DNA of 59,680 nt from Planctomycetota bacterium (GCA_009691855.1 SIAI01000026.1:1-59680); one strand, 5' to 3'; shown: positions 8,173-17,677, numbered from the stretch's first letter. Notes: generated from the letters alone by a model not told the origin. Translations and numbers: made by a program.

Positions 8173-9669
8173 ATGCTCCAGGTCCTCGGCCGGCTGCACC
8201 CCGTCTTCGTGCACTTCCCGATCGCGCTGCTGCTCGCGGCGCTCGTGGCGGAGTTCGTGCGGCGGCGCAGGGTCGAGATCAACGACGGGCCTAGCGAGGC
8301 CGGCTTCTTCTGTCTCGCGCTCGGCACCGCCAGCGCGCTGGCCGCGGCCGTCAGCGGCTGGTTGTTCGCCGAGCACGATCCGCCGGGCATGCCCGAGCTC
8401 CTGTTGCGCCACCGCTGGTCGGGCACGGGCGCGGCCGTGGCGGCGCTGGTCACGTGCTTCTCGGCCTGGCGCTGGCGGCGCACGGCGAGCGCGGAACTGG
8501 CGCGGCCCACGCGCATCGGGTTGGTGCTCACCGCGCTGCTGGTCGGCCTGAGCGGGCAACTCGGCGGCGCGATGGTGTACGGCGAGGGCTTCACGCTCGA
8601 GCCGCTGCGCGAGACGCCGAACGAACCTGCGCCCGAGAAGGGAGAGCTGTCGCCGTCGGCGCCTAGCGCGAGCGCGCCCGAGGCTCTGCCGACGGAAGAC
8701 GCCGCGCTCGCCGTGGTCGTCCCGCCGCCCGCCGGTGCCGCCGCGGAGCCGAGCGCCGCGCCCCGGCCCGTGGACTACCTCGCCGACGTGCGCCCGGTCC
8801 TCGAACAGCGCTGTTTCGAGTGCCACGGCGCCAAGAAGCGCCCCAAGGGCAAGCTGCGCCTGAGCGATCTCGCCGCGGTGCTCGCGCGTCCACCCGCGAC
8901 CGCGCTGATCGTGCCCGGCGATCCAGAGGCGAGCGAGCTCCTGCGGCGCATCACGCTGGCGCGCGACGACGAGGACGTCATGCCGCCCGAGGACGAGGAG
9001 CCCATGCTGGCGGGCGAGGTCGAACTCGTGCGCCGCTGGATCGCCGAGGGCGCGCGCTGGGAGCCTTCCACGCAGCCGCTCGCGCCACCGTCCGCCGTGC
9101 CAGCCGAAGCCGAGTTCGCGACGCCGCGCGGACCCGAACTCGTGCTGAGCAACGCGCAGCGCGCGGCGCGCGACGCGGCCCTCGAGCGGCTGCGCGCGCG
9201 CGGCGCCCATGCGCAGCGTCTGGCGGCGAGCACGGAGGCGGTCGAGGTCGATCTCGGCGTCCTGCGCCCGCCGGCCGGCGACGCCGAGCTCGCGCTGCTG
9301 AGCGGGCTCGAGCCGTGCCTGGTGGAACTCTCGTTGGCGCGCAGCGCGGTCAGCGACGCCGGACTCGCGGCCCTGACGGCCTTCGGCGAGCTGCGGCGCC
9401 TGCGCCTCGAGCACACCGCGCTCGGCGACGCGGCGCTCGCGCACCTCGCGCCGCTCGCGCGACTGGAGACCCTCGATCTCTTCGCCACGCGCGTCAGCGA
9501 CGCGGGCCTCGCCGCGTTGCGGCCCTTGCGCGCACTGGCGCGCCTCTACACCGGCGAGACCGCGCTCACGCCCGAGGCCCTGGACGAGTTTGCGCGCACA
9601 CGCGCGGACGTGAGCGTCGTGCGCGGCGCGCTGCCGGACTTCGCGCCGCCGGCCGCGGAGGCGCGCTGA
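8173..9669 (+). CDS. DUF2231 membrane domain - planctomycete cytochrome c - LRR fusion
   Basis: 498 residues in three parts. Residues 1-145 carry four hydrophobic segments starting LHPVFVHFPIALLL, the signature of the DUF2231 membrane domain. Residues about 205-300 contain the haem motif CFECH followed by PKGKLRLSD, typical of the planctomycete cytochrome c domain (PSCyt1). Residues about 375-480 contain leucine-rich repeats (SDAGLAALTAFGELRRLRL and similar). The haem and repeat domains should face the periplasm. Such fusions are thought to link electron transfer with protein or polymer recognition. The partner is unknown. Confidence 0.9.
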   Translation: MLQVLGRLHPVFVHFPIALLLAALVAEFVRRRRVEINDGPSEAGFFCLALGTASALAAAVSGWLFAEHDPPGMPELLLRHRWSGTGAAVAALVTCFSAWRWRRTASAELARPTRIGLVLTALLVGLSGQLGGAMVYGEGFTLEPLRETPNEPAPEKGELSPSAPSASAPEALPTEDAALAVVVPPPAGAAAEPSAAPRPVDYLADVRPVLEQRCFECHGAKKRPKGKLRLSDLAAVLARPPATALIVPGDPEASELLRRITLARDDEDVMPPEDEEPMLAGEVELVRRWIAEGARWEPSTQPLAPPSAVPAEAEFATPRGPELVLSNAQRAARDAALERLRARGAHAQRLAASTEAVEVDLGVLRPPAGDAELALLSGLEPCLVELSLARSAVSDAGLAALTAFGELRRLRLEHTALGDAALAHLAPLARLETLDLFATRVSDAGLAALRPLRALARLYTGETALTPEALDEFARTRADVSVVRGALPDFAPPAAEAR

Positions 9670-9673
9670 GCTC

Positions 9674-10189
9674 CTACCCGCGCTGGAAGCCGATCAAGTA
9701 GCCGACCGCCATGCCGCCCGCCGAGGGGATGCGGCGCGTCAGGAACTGCGTCATCGACTCGTTCTCCTGCAGGTTGAACAGGAGCGCGTTCAGTTTGCCG
9801 AGCATCCCGCTCCAGTCGACCGAGACCGTGCCGGTCCACGCCAGCGCCTGCAGGCCGACGAAGAACAGCGCCACCAGGATCAAGCCCAGCTTCACGAACT
9901 TGCGCGAGGCGTAGCCGAGCGCGAAGCCGATGAGCCCGAAGAAGCTGCCCTCGGTCACGTACGGCAGCGAGCGCTCGAGCTGCGTGGCGGCCGGCGTCTC
10001 GCCGCCGCGGGCGGGATCCGTTACGAGCCCGGTCGCGCCGGCCGGCTTCGTCGCCCGGCCGTCGGCGTGCGTGCGCGTGTAGGCGCGATAACCGACCGAG
10101 GCGAGCAGCGCCAGCACGAGCAGCGCGAGCAGGGCGAGCTGCAGGCGGGTCAGGCCGGGGCGGATGTCTTCGGCGACGGGTTTGGGCAT
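9674..10189 (-). CDS. FUN14-family membrane protein
   Basis: 171 residues from the ATG at 10189; another ATG 12 codons upstream is possible. A first transmembrane helix spans about residues 18-36. The C-terminal half contains FFGLIGFALGYASRKFVKLG followed by a second hydrophobic stretch and ends AVGYLIGFQRG, the pattern of the FUN14 family. This family is known in eukaryotic mitophagy but is widespread and uncharacterised in bacteria. Converges on the cytochrome fusion gene with only 4 bases between the stop codons. Confidence 0.85.
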   Translation of the reverse strand: MPKPVAEDIRPGLTRLQLALLALLVLALLASVGYRAYTRTHADGRATKPAGATGLVTDPARGGETPAATQLERSLPYVTEGSFFGLIGFALGYASRKFVKLGLILVALFFVGLQALAWTGTVSVDWSGMLGKLNALLFNLQENESMTQFLTRRIPSAGGMAVGYLIGFQRG

Positions 10190-10318
10190 GGGCGGATGAT
10201 CCTCGAAGCGTGGGTCGGGGAGCAAGGCGCGAGCGTTCGGGGCGCGAGGGACTCGCGCCCTGGAGGTTCGCGGGTGAACGGGCTCTCGCCGGAGCGGCGC
10301 GAGAGCCCGTTCGCCCGC

Positions 10319-12241
10319 TCAGTGATCTCCGCCGCCGTAGCCGATGTCTTGCAGTGCCTTCATCGCCGCCGCGTCCAGCGCCTTCTGGTCGCCGGCGCCG
10401 AAGATGCGCTTCTGCGCCAGGGCCGTGCCGAGTTCGTCCAGCTGGCGCTCGAGCGGCGTGCCGGCCTCGGCCGCGCGCGGCGTGAGTTCGCCCCGATCCA
10501 CGCGCACGTCGAACTGCTGGCGTTCGACCTCGTAGCGGTTCGCGGCGGCGAAGGCCGTGGCGCCGGTCTCGAGCAGTTGAACGATCTCCTCACGCGCCAG
10601 CACGCGCTTCCGGGCCTCCTTCTGCGTGTCCTTCAGCGCGGTCTCGGCCGTCAAGGCCAGCGCGAACCCGCCCAGCGTCACCTGGCCGAGGCCATTCGTC
10701 TGCTGCACGGCCTCGACCGTGGCGCGCACCTCGAGCTGCTCGCTCTCGCTCGCCGCGTAGAACTTGATGCGCTCGGCGTACAGCGCGCCGTCGGCGTGCG
10801 GGCCGCGCACCTTGACGATCTGGCCGTTGGCGAGCTCGGGCCCGAGCGTGCCCACGTCGGTCTGGTGCTTGCTCTTCGCGTCGTAGCGCACGCGCAGGCC
10901 GGCGATGCGGAAGTCGCTCGCGCTCAGGCCCTCGATGCGGCCCTTGAGCTCGGGCGGGTCGTCGGGCTCCTCCTCGCGCGGTTTGAGCTGCGTCGCCACC
11001 AGCGCGTCGCCCTTCCTCTCGAACTCCGCCTCCCAGCGCGTGCCGACCGCCAGCGGGAACGCGACCACGGCGCTCTCGTCAACCTTGGGCGGCGTGAATT
11101 TGCGTTGCAGCTTCGCGTCGCCCTCGCGCAGCGACTGGAAGTAGCGGTCGGGCGCCTTGTGTTCGGCCAGGATCGGCCGCTTCGCGTCGGGCGTCGCCAG
11201 GCGATCGAGGCCCGCGAGCGCGCCCGTCTGCGGCAACCCCGCGGCGGCGAGCAGCGTCGGGAAGAGGTCGATCAGGCTGACCGGCGTCTCGAAGCGCCGT
11301 GCCGCGCGTCCGGGGACGTGCAGGATCCAGGGCACGCGCAGCAGGTTCTCCCACAGCCCGTGGCCGTGGCCGACCTTGCCGTGCTCGCCGAACTCCTCGC
11401 CGTGGTCGGCGACCACGCACACGATCGTGTTCTGGTCGAGGCCGCGCAGCGCGAGGCCGGCGAAGAACTGCCCGAGCTCGGAGTCGAGGTACGCCAGCGA
11501 GCCGTCGTACAGCGCTTCGAGCGCCGCGCGGTCGTCGCTCGTCATCTGGTACGTGCCGTCGTTGATGGCCGCGTACAGGGCCTTCGAATCCTTGCCGCGG
11601 AACTTGGCCGTGGCCTCGGCCGAGGCGAAGCGCGAGAGCCACTGCTCGGGCGCCGGATAGGGCCAGTGCGCGTCGAGGAAGTGCAGGTACAGGAAGAACG
11701 GCTTGCCGCCGCGCTCCTGGTCGAGCCAGTCCAGCCCGCGCCAGCGGATCGCGCGCGCGTCCATGTTCTCCTGCTGGTACGTGCCGAAGCCCTGCTCGAA
11801 GCCGTTGCCCGCGCGCAGCTGCGCGTTGTGCACGAAGGCGGCGGTCTGATAGCCGTTCTGCTCGAAGACCTCGGCCAGGGTCAGCGAGCTCGCCGGCAGG
11901 ATGTCGGTCACCGCGCCCGCCTCGTCGCGCGCGCTGCCCTCGTACACGCCGTGCTGGCACGGGTAGGTGCCGGTGAGGAAGGAGGGCACCGAGGGTTTGG
12001 TCCAGCCCGCGGTGGCGCTGGCGTCGGCGAAGGAAAGCGAGCGCGCCGCCAGGGCGTCGAGCGCGGGCGTCGTGGCGCGCGGGCAGCCGTAGGTGCCGAG
12101 GTGATCGGCGCGCACGGTGTCCAGGCAGATCAGGACCACGTTGGGGCGACCACTGGGGCGCGGGGCGGCTGGCGAGCAGGCGCCGAGCGCGCTGGCGACG
12201 CAGGAGAGGGAGAGGACGAGGCCGAAGTGCGGTCGATTCAT
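10319..12241 (-). CDS. sulfatase-superfamily lipoprotein with non-canonical active site
   Basis: 640 residues. Lipobox LGAC (Cys22) predicts a lipid anchor. Residues 32-48 (RPNVVLICLDTVRADHL) supply the first metal-binding aspartate, and DHGEEFGEHGKVGHGHG supplies later metal ligands, as in arylsulfatases. At the nucleophile position, where sulfatases have C/S-x-P-x-R, this protein has Thr81-Lys-Pro-Ser-Val85. Formylglycine cannot form from Thr and the Arg is missing. It is therefore more likely a phosphoester or phosphonate hydrolase, or transferase, of the alkaline phosphatase superfamily using Thr81. The 200-residue C-terminal extension is unique to me. Confidence 0.85.
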   Translation of the reverse strand: MNRPHFGLVLSLSCVASALGACSPAAPRPSGRPNVVLICLDTVRADHLGTYGCPRATTPALDALAARSLSFADASATAGWTKPSVPSFLTGTYPCQHGVYEGSARDEAGAVTDILPASSLTLAEVFEQNGYQTAAFVHNAQLRAGNGFEQGFGTYQQENMDARAIRWRGLDWLDQERGGKPFFLYLHFLDAHWPYPAPEQWLSRFASAEATAKFRGKDSKALYAAINDGTYQMTSDDRAALEALYDGSLAYLDSELGQFFAGLALRGLDQNTIVCVVADHGEEFGEHGKVGHGHGLWENLLRVPWILHVPGRAARRFETPVSLIDLFPTLLAAAGLPQTGALAGLDRLATPDAKRPILAEHKAPDRYFQSLREGDAKLQRKFTPPKVDESAVVAFPLAVGTRWEAEFERKGDALVATQLKPREEEPDDPPELKGRIEGLSASDFRIAGLRVRYDAKSKHQTDVGTLGPELANGQIVKVRGPHADGALYAERIKFYAASESEQLEVRATVEAVQQTNGLGQVTLGGFALALTAETALKDTQKEARKRVLAREEIVQLLETGATAFAAANRYEVERQQFDVRVDRGELTPRAAEAGTPLERQLDELGTALAQKRIFGAGDQKALDAAAMKALQDIGYGGGDH

Positions 12242-12461
12242 CGCGAGCGTTCCGGGCGGGCGCGGACCGTGCAGTCTGGATTCGGGGCGAGCATCCGGAT
12301 TCTGAACGCGCTTGCCAATACGGACGACATTTCAGCACTGGAGGGAGCTGGGTGACAGCAGTCTCGATTAGGCTTTCTTGACGAGTTCCGGTCTCGTTGG
12401 GCTCGTCGCGGACATTCCACCACGACCCCCTGGCGAACACCGCTCCACCATCACCCCCTCG

Positions 12462-13988
12462 ATGAAGATCCGCATCCACCGTGCAGCTGCCCTGGCCGTC
12501 GGTCTGGCTCTCGTGAGTTCCCTCTCCGCCCAGGCCATCACCGGCCGCGTCGTGAGCTCGACCGGCGCCGGCTTGGCCGGGGTCAACATCGACGGCTTCG
12601 ACTCGAACGGCAACGCGCTGACCCTGTCCAACGACGGCACGAACGCGACCGGCAACTTCACCACGACCGTGGACGACGGTCCCGGCGTCTACACCTTCTA
12701 CTTCTATCCGCCCGCGCCGCCGGCGAGCACGCACCTGGTGGCCGAGCGCGTCAACGTCGTCGTCGCGACCACGACCAACCTCGGCAACGTCACTTGCGGT
12801 GCGGGCGTGCTGCTCACCGGCCGCGCCGTGCGCCTGACGAGCACGCCGGTCGCCAATGTCACGCTGAGCGTGATCGACGGCCCCACCGGCGCACCGGTGC
12901 TGCAGAACCAGACCAAGACCAGCGCCTTCGGGACCTTCAGCCTGGCCGTGCCGGCGCACGAGATCGAGCTGCGCCTCGACGCCACGACCTCGGGCTTCGT
13001 GCTCGGCTCGCGCGCTCTGGTGCGCACGCCCACGGGTGCGCTGGCTCTGGGGGACATCCTCCTGGCGGCCGGCGCCACCGTGACCGGCCACGTGCAGCGC
13101 ACGAACGGCACGGCGGTGGCCGGCTGCGACCTCGACTTCAAGAACGCCAACGGAGTCGACGTGTACGTGCCGAACGACAACACCGTCGCCAACGGCAACT
13201 TCTCGGTGGTGGTGCCGAAAGGCACCTACACCGTGCGCTTTACGGCCAAGCTCACGGATCTCCTGGCCACCAAGGAGCTCGTCAACACGAACCTCAACTC
13301 GAACACGAACCTCGGCAACGTCGTGATGAACGCCGGGGTCAAGCTGTTCGGCAGCGTGCTCAAGGCTAGCGGCGCGCCAGCGGCGCACGTGGACGTGGAC
13401 GCCTTCAATCACCTGACGCAGGTCAAGATCCCGCTCGGGCGCGACAACACCGACGCCGCCGGCGCCTACGCGGTCGTGCTGCCGACCGGCACATACGACA
13501 TCAAGTTCCTGCGCGACGGCGCGGGCGCCGCGATCGGCGCGGACTGGCACCGCAACGTGGTGATCAACGCGCAGACACAGCTGAACGGACAGTTGCCCGC
13601 GCACGGCTATGGCGGCGCCTACTCCGGCCCGCTGCCGCCGCGCACGGTCACACCGCTGGTCGCAGGCACGGGCGGCGGCAAGGCGGCGGGCGCGGGCGGC
13701 CACGCGCCGGGCTCGAGCCTGAACCCGCCCACGATCGTGCTCTCGGCCGATGCCCTGGCGCTCGAGGTCGGCGGGCTGGGCGCCTTCGCTCCGGTGCTCC
13801 TGGCCGTAGGCGAGACGCGTGCGGCGGTTGAGGGCGGCCTCGGCGCGCCTCGGGCGCGGGTCGTCGCGCTGCGGGCGGACGAGCTCGGCGTCGCGCGCCT
13901 CGCGCTGTCCGAGTTCGGGCCCGCGGCGCTGTTCCTGCGCGCACTCGTGCCGGGCGCAGGCGCGAGCGCAACCTACCTCCTCGAGTAG
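12462..13988 (+). CDS. secreted protein with repeated carboxypeptidase-regulatory-like domains
   Basis: 508 residues from the ATG at 12462, chosen because a signal peptide (1-25, ending LSAQA) starts there. The mature protein contains about four beta-sandwich repeats of 85-95 residues, each beginning with a pattern like 'ItGrVvsstGagLAGVniDgF' and containing a 'G-x-F-x-x-x-V-P-x-G-x-Y' strand. These are typical of carboxypeptidase regulatory-like (transthyretin-like) domains. The C-terminal 120 residues are Gly/Ala-rich. Probably an exported structural or adhesion protein. Divergent from the sulfatase-like gene across a 220-base intergenic region with no clear promoter. Confidence 0.8.
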   Translation: MKIRIHRAAALAVGLALVSSLSAQAITGRVVSSTGAGLAGVNIDGFDSNGNALTLSNDGTNATGNFTTTVDDGPGVYTFYFYPPAPPASTHLVAERVNVVVATTTNLGNVTCGAGVLLTGRAVRLTSTPVANVTLSVIDGPTGAPVLQNQTKTSAFGTFSLAVPAHEIELRLDATTSGFVLGSRALVRTPTGALALGDILLAAGATVTGHVQRTNGTAVAGCDLDFKNANGVDVYVPNDNTVANGNFSVVVPKGTYTVRFTAKLTDLLATKELVNTNLNSNTNLGNVVMNAGVKLFGSVLKASGAPAAHVDVDAFNHLTQVKIPLGRDNTDAAGAYAVVLPTGTYDIKFLRDGAGAAIGADWHRNVVINAQTQLNGQLPAHGYGGAYSGPLPPRTVTPLVAGTGGGKAAGAGGHAPGSSLNPPTIVLSADALALEVGGLGAFAPVLLAVGETRAAVEGGLGAPRARVVALRADELGVARLALSEFGPAALFLRALVPGAGASATYLLE

Positions 13989-14040
13989 CGGACCCACGAG
14001 CTCGTTCCCTAGACGCGGGAGCGGCTGCTAGCCTCTTGGC

Positions 14041-14688
14041 GTGCGGCCGCTTCCGTTGCTGTTCGAGGACGAGCGCATGCTCGTGGTGGACAAGCCTGCG
14101 GGTCTGCTGAGCGTCGCCGATTCGAGCGCGGAAGAGCGCTCCGTGCCCGAGCTCCTGGCCGCGCAGGGCCTGCGCGCGTTCAGCGTGCACCGTCTCGACC
14201 GCGAGGTCTCGGGCGCGCTGCTGCTGGCGCGCGACGAGGAGGCGCTGGCGGCGCTGCAGGACCTCTTTCGCGCGCGTGCGGTCGAGAAGCTCTACTGGGG
14301 CATGGCTTCCGGGCACCTCGCGCCGCCGGAGGGCGCGCTGACCTTCCCGATCCTCGACGAGCCCGGTGGCGCGCGCGTCTCGGCGCGCGGCAAGCCGGCG
14401 CGCACGCTCTATCGCACCCTGGCGCTCCACGCGCGCACGAGCGAGCTCGAGCTCGAGCTCCTGACCGGGCGCAAGAACCAGATCCGCGTGCACCTGGCCC
14501 ACGCCGGCCACGCCCTGGTCGGCGAGCGCAAGTACGCGCGCGGGCGCGACTCGGCCGTGCCGCTGCGCAGCCGGCGCGTGGCGCTGCACGCCTGGCGCCT
14601 GGCCTTCGTCGTGCCCTGGAGCGGAAAGAAACTCGCCCTGGAGGCTCCGCTGCCGAACGAGCTCGCCGCCTTGCGCGCTCGGAGCTGA
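14041..14688 (+). CDS. RluA-family pseudouridine synthase
   Basis: 215 residues, GTG start at 14041. The catalytic motif HRLDREVSG occupies residues 50-58, with Asp53 as the conserved nucleophile. The N-terminal ILYEDE-like segment (LLFEDERMLVVDKPAG) and the C-terminal TGRKNQIRVHLAHAGHALVG motif are diagnostic of the RluA/RsuA-type fold. There is no S4 domain, which places it with short RluA/TruC-type enzymes acting on rRNA or tRNA. The exact target base cannot be read from sequence. Confidence 0.9.
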   Translation: MRPLPLLFEDERMLVVDKPAGLLSVADSSAEERSVPELLAAQGLRAFSVHRLDREVSGALLLARDEEALAALQDLFRARAVEKLYWGMASGHLAPPEGALTFPILDEPGGARVSARGKPARTLYRTLALHARTSELELELLTGRKNQIRVHLAHAGHALVGERKYARGRDSAVPLRSRRVALHAWRLAFVVPWSGKKLALEAPLPNELAALRARS

Positions 14689-14855
14689 GCACGCACATGG
14701 CGTCCCCCTTGAAACGGCAGCATTCGGCGGGCTTTTCGCTCTGGCCCTGAACTTCCCCTGACGCTGCGGACGAAAGGTCGGCCGCGCGGTGCATCGTCGA
14801 TCCCTCGGGAGCGGGGTCGGGGTACGCCGCTGCGCGGTCAGCTCGTCATCACCTC

Positions 14856-15560
14856 ATGCGTCCAATGGCCTCCCGGCGTCCGTCGAGCCCTCAGTGTGCG
14901 CGCACGCGCGCGGGGGTGTCGCTCGTCGAGGTGGTGGTGGCGCTGAGCGTGCTGGTCGTGGCCGCCAGCATCTTCGGCCAGATGCTGATCTCGACCACGC
15001 GCTTGCGGCAGGTCAACCACCAGAACGCGCTGGCGGCGGACGCGGCGCGGGTGGTGCTCGAGCGCATGCGCAACGAGCCGCTGCTCGAGGTCTACCGCGA
15101 CTTCAACGAGGACCCCAAGGACGATCCCAAGGGCATCGGCACCGGTCCCGGACACCTGTTCGACGTGCCCGGGCTGGAGGCGGCCGAGGGCGCGCCCGGT
15201 GGGCGCGTCGGGCGCGTGTACTTGCCCTCGGTTGCGGTCGAGGTCGCCGGCAGCTCGGGCACGGGCGGCGCGAGTGGCGTCAGCGGCGGCAAGAAGGGCC
15301 TGGGCGGCGGCACGGACGATAGCGCTGCCGGCGCCGGTGCGACCCAGGTGCAGTGGCAGCTGCGCGAGGACTTCGGCGAGCAGAGCCTGGGCATGCCGCG
15401 CGATCTCGACGGCAACAACAAGATCGAGGCCGCGGATCGCTCGAAGGGCTACATCCTGCTGCCGGTCAAGGTGCGCATCGAGTGGAAGAGCGGCACGGCC
15501 ACGCGCCACTTCGAACTCGTCACACAGCTCGGCGACTATCGTCTGGCGGAGCAGCCATGA
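14856..15560 (+). CDS. type IV prepilin-like (PilV/pseudopilin) protein
   Basis: 234 residues. Residues 18-42 form a class III prepilin signal: Arg/Gly then VSLVEVVVALSVLVVAASIF, with cleavage expected after Gly20 and the conserved Glu at +5. The mature protein has a Gly/Ser-rich low-complexity segment (about 130-165) and a beta-rich C-terminus. First gene of a run 14856-18988 whose members abut or overlap. Likely a minor pilin or type II secretion pseudopilin. The rest of the machine (PilB, PilC, PilD) is not in this window. Confidence 0.85.
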   Translation: MRPMASRRPSSPQCARTRAGVSLVEVVVALSVLVVAASIFGQMLISTTRLRQVNHQNALAADAARVVLERMRNEPLLEVYRDFNEDPKDDPKGIGTGPGHLFDVPGLEAAEGAPGGRVGRVYLPSVAVEVAGSSGTGGASGVSGGKKGLGGGTDDSAAGAGATQVQWQLREDFGEQSLGMPRDLDGNNKIEAADRSKGYILLPVKVRIEWKSGTATRHFELVTQLGDYRLAEQP

Positions 15561-16153
15561 GCTGCGCGCGCGCTCGGCGCCGGGCCGGCTTCACCGTGGT
15601 CGAAACGGTGATCGCGCTGACCCTGGTGGGCCTCGTGGTCACCAAGCTCGCGCTGGTCATGGACGAGGCGCGCCGCGCGCACCAGCAGGAGAGCTTGGCC
15701 ATGGCGCTCGAGGATCAGGCCCTGGAGCTCATCGATCGCATCGCCTTCGCCGTGGTGGGGGCCGCGCGCGAGAAGCTCACGCCCGGCATGGAGGCACCCT
15801 TTCCGGCGCACGAGATCCACTACCAGATCAGCACGGGCGTCGAGGATGGCAAGTCCGTGTGGAGCGCGCCCGAGGTGATCGGCCTCGCCGGCGAAGGCTC
15901 GATCTACTGGGCCGAGAACCAGGGCGAGGCCGACGAGCGCCTCGTGGTGTGGGCCAACACCGTCAGCCAGATGCTGCAGAACGAGGTGATGAACGGCCTC
16001 GACGACAACGGCAACGACCTGGCCGACGAGCTCGGGCTGGCGTTCGTGCTCGACGGGCGCAGCGTGACGATCCGGCTGTCGCTCGAGCGCACGGCCGACG
16101 ATGGCAAGAAGATTCAGGCGTCGAAGGAGACCACCGTCACCTGTCGCAACTGA
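15557..16153 (+). CDS. second prepilin-like protein (PilW/pseudopilin type)
   Basis: 198 residues. The ATG at 15557 overlaps the previous stop by 4 bases. Prepilin leader RRRAGFTVVETVIALTLVGL: cleavage after Gly11, Phe at +1, Glu at +5. The mature domain includes an acidic NGLDDNGNDLADE segment, a possible calcium-binding loop as found in PilW-like minor pilins. Translationally coupled to the preceding prepilin. Confidence 0.85.
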   Translation: MSCARARRRAGFTVVETVIALTLVGLVVTKLALVMDEARRAHQQESLAMALEDQALELIDRIAFAVVGAAREKLTPGMEAPFPAHEIHYQISTGVEDGKSVWSAPEVIGLAGEGSIYWAENQGEADERLVVWANTVSQMLQNEVMNGLDDNGNDLADELGLAFVLDGRSVTIRLSLERTADDGKKIQASKETTVTCRN

Positions 16154-16164
16154 GGGGGGAAGCC

Positions 16165-17673
16165 ATGCAGATCCATGAACGAGTCGCAGCTCAGCGGCGC
16201 AGCCGTCGCGGCAGTGCGCTGGTGATGTCCTTGATCGCGGTCGTGACCGTGGTCGTGCTTTCGGCGAGCTTCTCGCAGTTCGCCTCGGCCGTGGCCAACC
16301 GCCAGGCCCAGGCCGTGAACAGGAAGCGCGCGTTCTACATGGCCGAGGCCGGCCTGGCCGAGGGCTTCGCCGCGCTCACCTGCGGCAAGTCGGGGAACGT
16401 GGGCACGCTCGAGGCGCCGGCGCTGCTCGGCGAGGGCGTGTTCTGGGTCGAGGCCAGCGAGCTCGAACCCGGCTATGTGCGCCTGGAGGCGACTGGCATG
16501 GTCGCATCCGGACGCGCGGAGCTGGCCCTCGTCGCGCGACGCGGCACCGAGGACGTGGCCGCGCTCGGCGTGTTCTCCGGCGGCGCGGTCACCCTCGGCG
16601 CGGGCTCGTTGGTGGACGCCTACGACTCGTCTCTCGGCACCTACGCGACGCAGAGCGACAAGAGCGGCGCCTCGCTGGGCTCGAACGGGAACATCAGCGT
16701 GTCCGGTTCGGCGCTGAAGCCGACCACGATCAAGGGCGACGTCACGCCCGGGCCGGACGGTCACCTGACGCAGCTCGGCAATGTCACCATCAGCGGCTCG
16801 ACCTCGGTGGCCCTGGAGGCGACCGAGTTCCCGGCCATCGATGTGCCCGCCATCGCGCTCGGCGCGGCACAGGTGCACAGCTCGCCCTATCCGCTGGTCA
16901 TCCCGCCCGGCAGCGTCGGCTACACGTCGCTGACGGTGCAGAGCGGGGCGCAGGTCCTGATCCAGGGGCCGGCGCAGGTGCTGCTCGGCTCGTTGACGCT
17001 GAACGCCAGCGCGCAGCTCTCCTTCGACACCAGCGGCGGGCCGATCGATCTGTTCGTGACCGACGCCGCCGACTTGGCCGCGACCTCGCTCCTCAGCACC
17101 ACCGGCACGAACCCCGAGGACGTGCGCATCCTGGTGCCGGGCCAGACCGCCCAGTCGCTCAAGCTGCGCTCGAGCGGGCCCTTCCACGGCGTGATCTACG
17201 CGCCCGAGGCCGCGCTCGTGCTGGGCAACACCTTCGAGCTCTTCGGCGCGGTGGTCAGCAAGGGCCTGGTGCTCGAGGGCGCTGCCAAGCTGCACTTCGA
17301 CAAGCACCTGGCCGAGGTCGCGGCCGAGGAGCTGCTGCCGTTGATCCTCTCGTGGCGCCTGGTCGAGCTCGCCAACCTGACCGGCGACCTGGCCACCGAT
17401 CCCTTCACGCTGCTGGGGCTGGACAAGAACGTCCTTCCCGCTCCGTCGGGCGCGCACATGGATCAGACGCTGGTGATCGACTACTTCGACGCCTCCAGCG
17501 TCTACCACCGTTACTCCGGCCCGGAGAGCAAGTTCGATTGGAACGTGGTGCAGTCGGTCATCTCGGCCACGCGCGACGGGGTGCAGGTGGTCTTCCCCAT
17601 CTCGACCAGCACGAAATCCGGCGTGCGCAAGAGTCCGGGTGTACTTCCAGTGATCGACGGGCCGATGATCTAG
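16165..17673 (+). CDS. PilX-like N-terminal protein with beta-helix passenger domain
   Basis: 502 residues from the ATG at 16165, preceded by a purine-rich GAGGGGGGA ribosome binding site. The N-terminus (RRGSALVMSLIAVVTVVVLS) followed by RKRAFYMAEAGLAEGFAAL matches the PilX-like pilus-assembly N-terminal domain. Residues about 130-420 are rich in short strands with Gly/Ser/Thr turns (GNISVSGSALKPTTIKGDV, VLGNTFELFGAVVSKGLVL), a repetitive right-handed beta-helix-like pattern resembling DUF7305-type passengers. Probably a surface-exposed minor pilin subunit. Confidence 0.8.
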   Translation: MQIHERVAAQRRSRRGSALVMSLIAVVTVVVLSASFSQFASAVANRQAQAVNRKRAFYMAEAGLAEGFAALTCGKSGNVGTLEAPALLGEGVFWVEASELEPGYVRLEATGMVASGRAELALVARRGTEDVAALGVFSGGAVTLGAGSLVDAYDSSLGTYATQSDKSGASLGSNGNISVSGSALKPTTIKGDVTPGPDGHLTQLGNVTISGSTSVALEATEFPAIDVPAIALGAAQVHSSPYPLVIPPGSVGYTSLTVQSGAQVLIQGPAQVLLGSLTLNASAQLSFDTSGGPIDLFVTDAADLAATSLLSTTGTNPEDVRILVPGQTAQSLKLRSSGPFHGVIYAPEAALVLGNTFELFGAVVSKGLVLEGAAKLHFDKHLAEVAAEELLPLILSWRLVELANLTGDLATDPFTLLGLDKNVLPAPSGAHMDQTLVIDYFDASSVYHRYSGPESKFDWNVVQSVISATRDGVQVVFPISTSTKSGVRKSPGVLPVIDGPMI

Positions 17674-17677
17674 TCGG

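Noticed and set aside
12378..12383. TTGACG as a -35 box for the secreted repeat protein
   Set aside because: No acceptable -10 box lies 16-18 bases downstream.
11079..13997. A 972-codon minus-strand open frame across the sulfatase-like and repeat-protein genes
   Set aside because: It crosses two well-supported genes and a divergent intergenic region, and its composition is the Arg/Ala pattern of shadow frames.
14700..14720. Possible sigma-54 promoter before the prepilin operon (TGGC...TTG)
   Set aside because: The GG/GC spacing and the -12 GC do not match the consensus.
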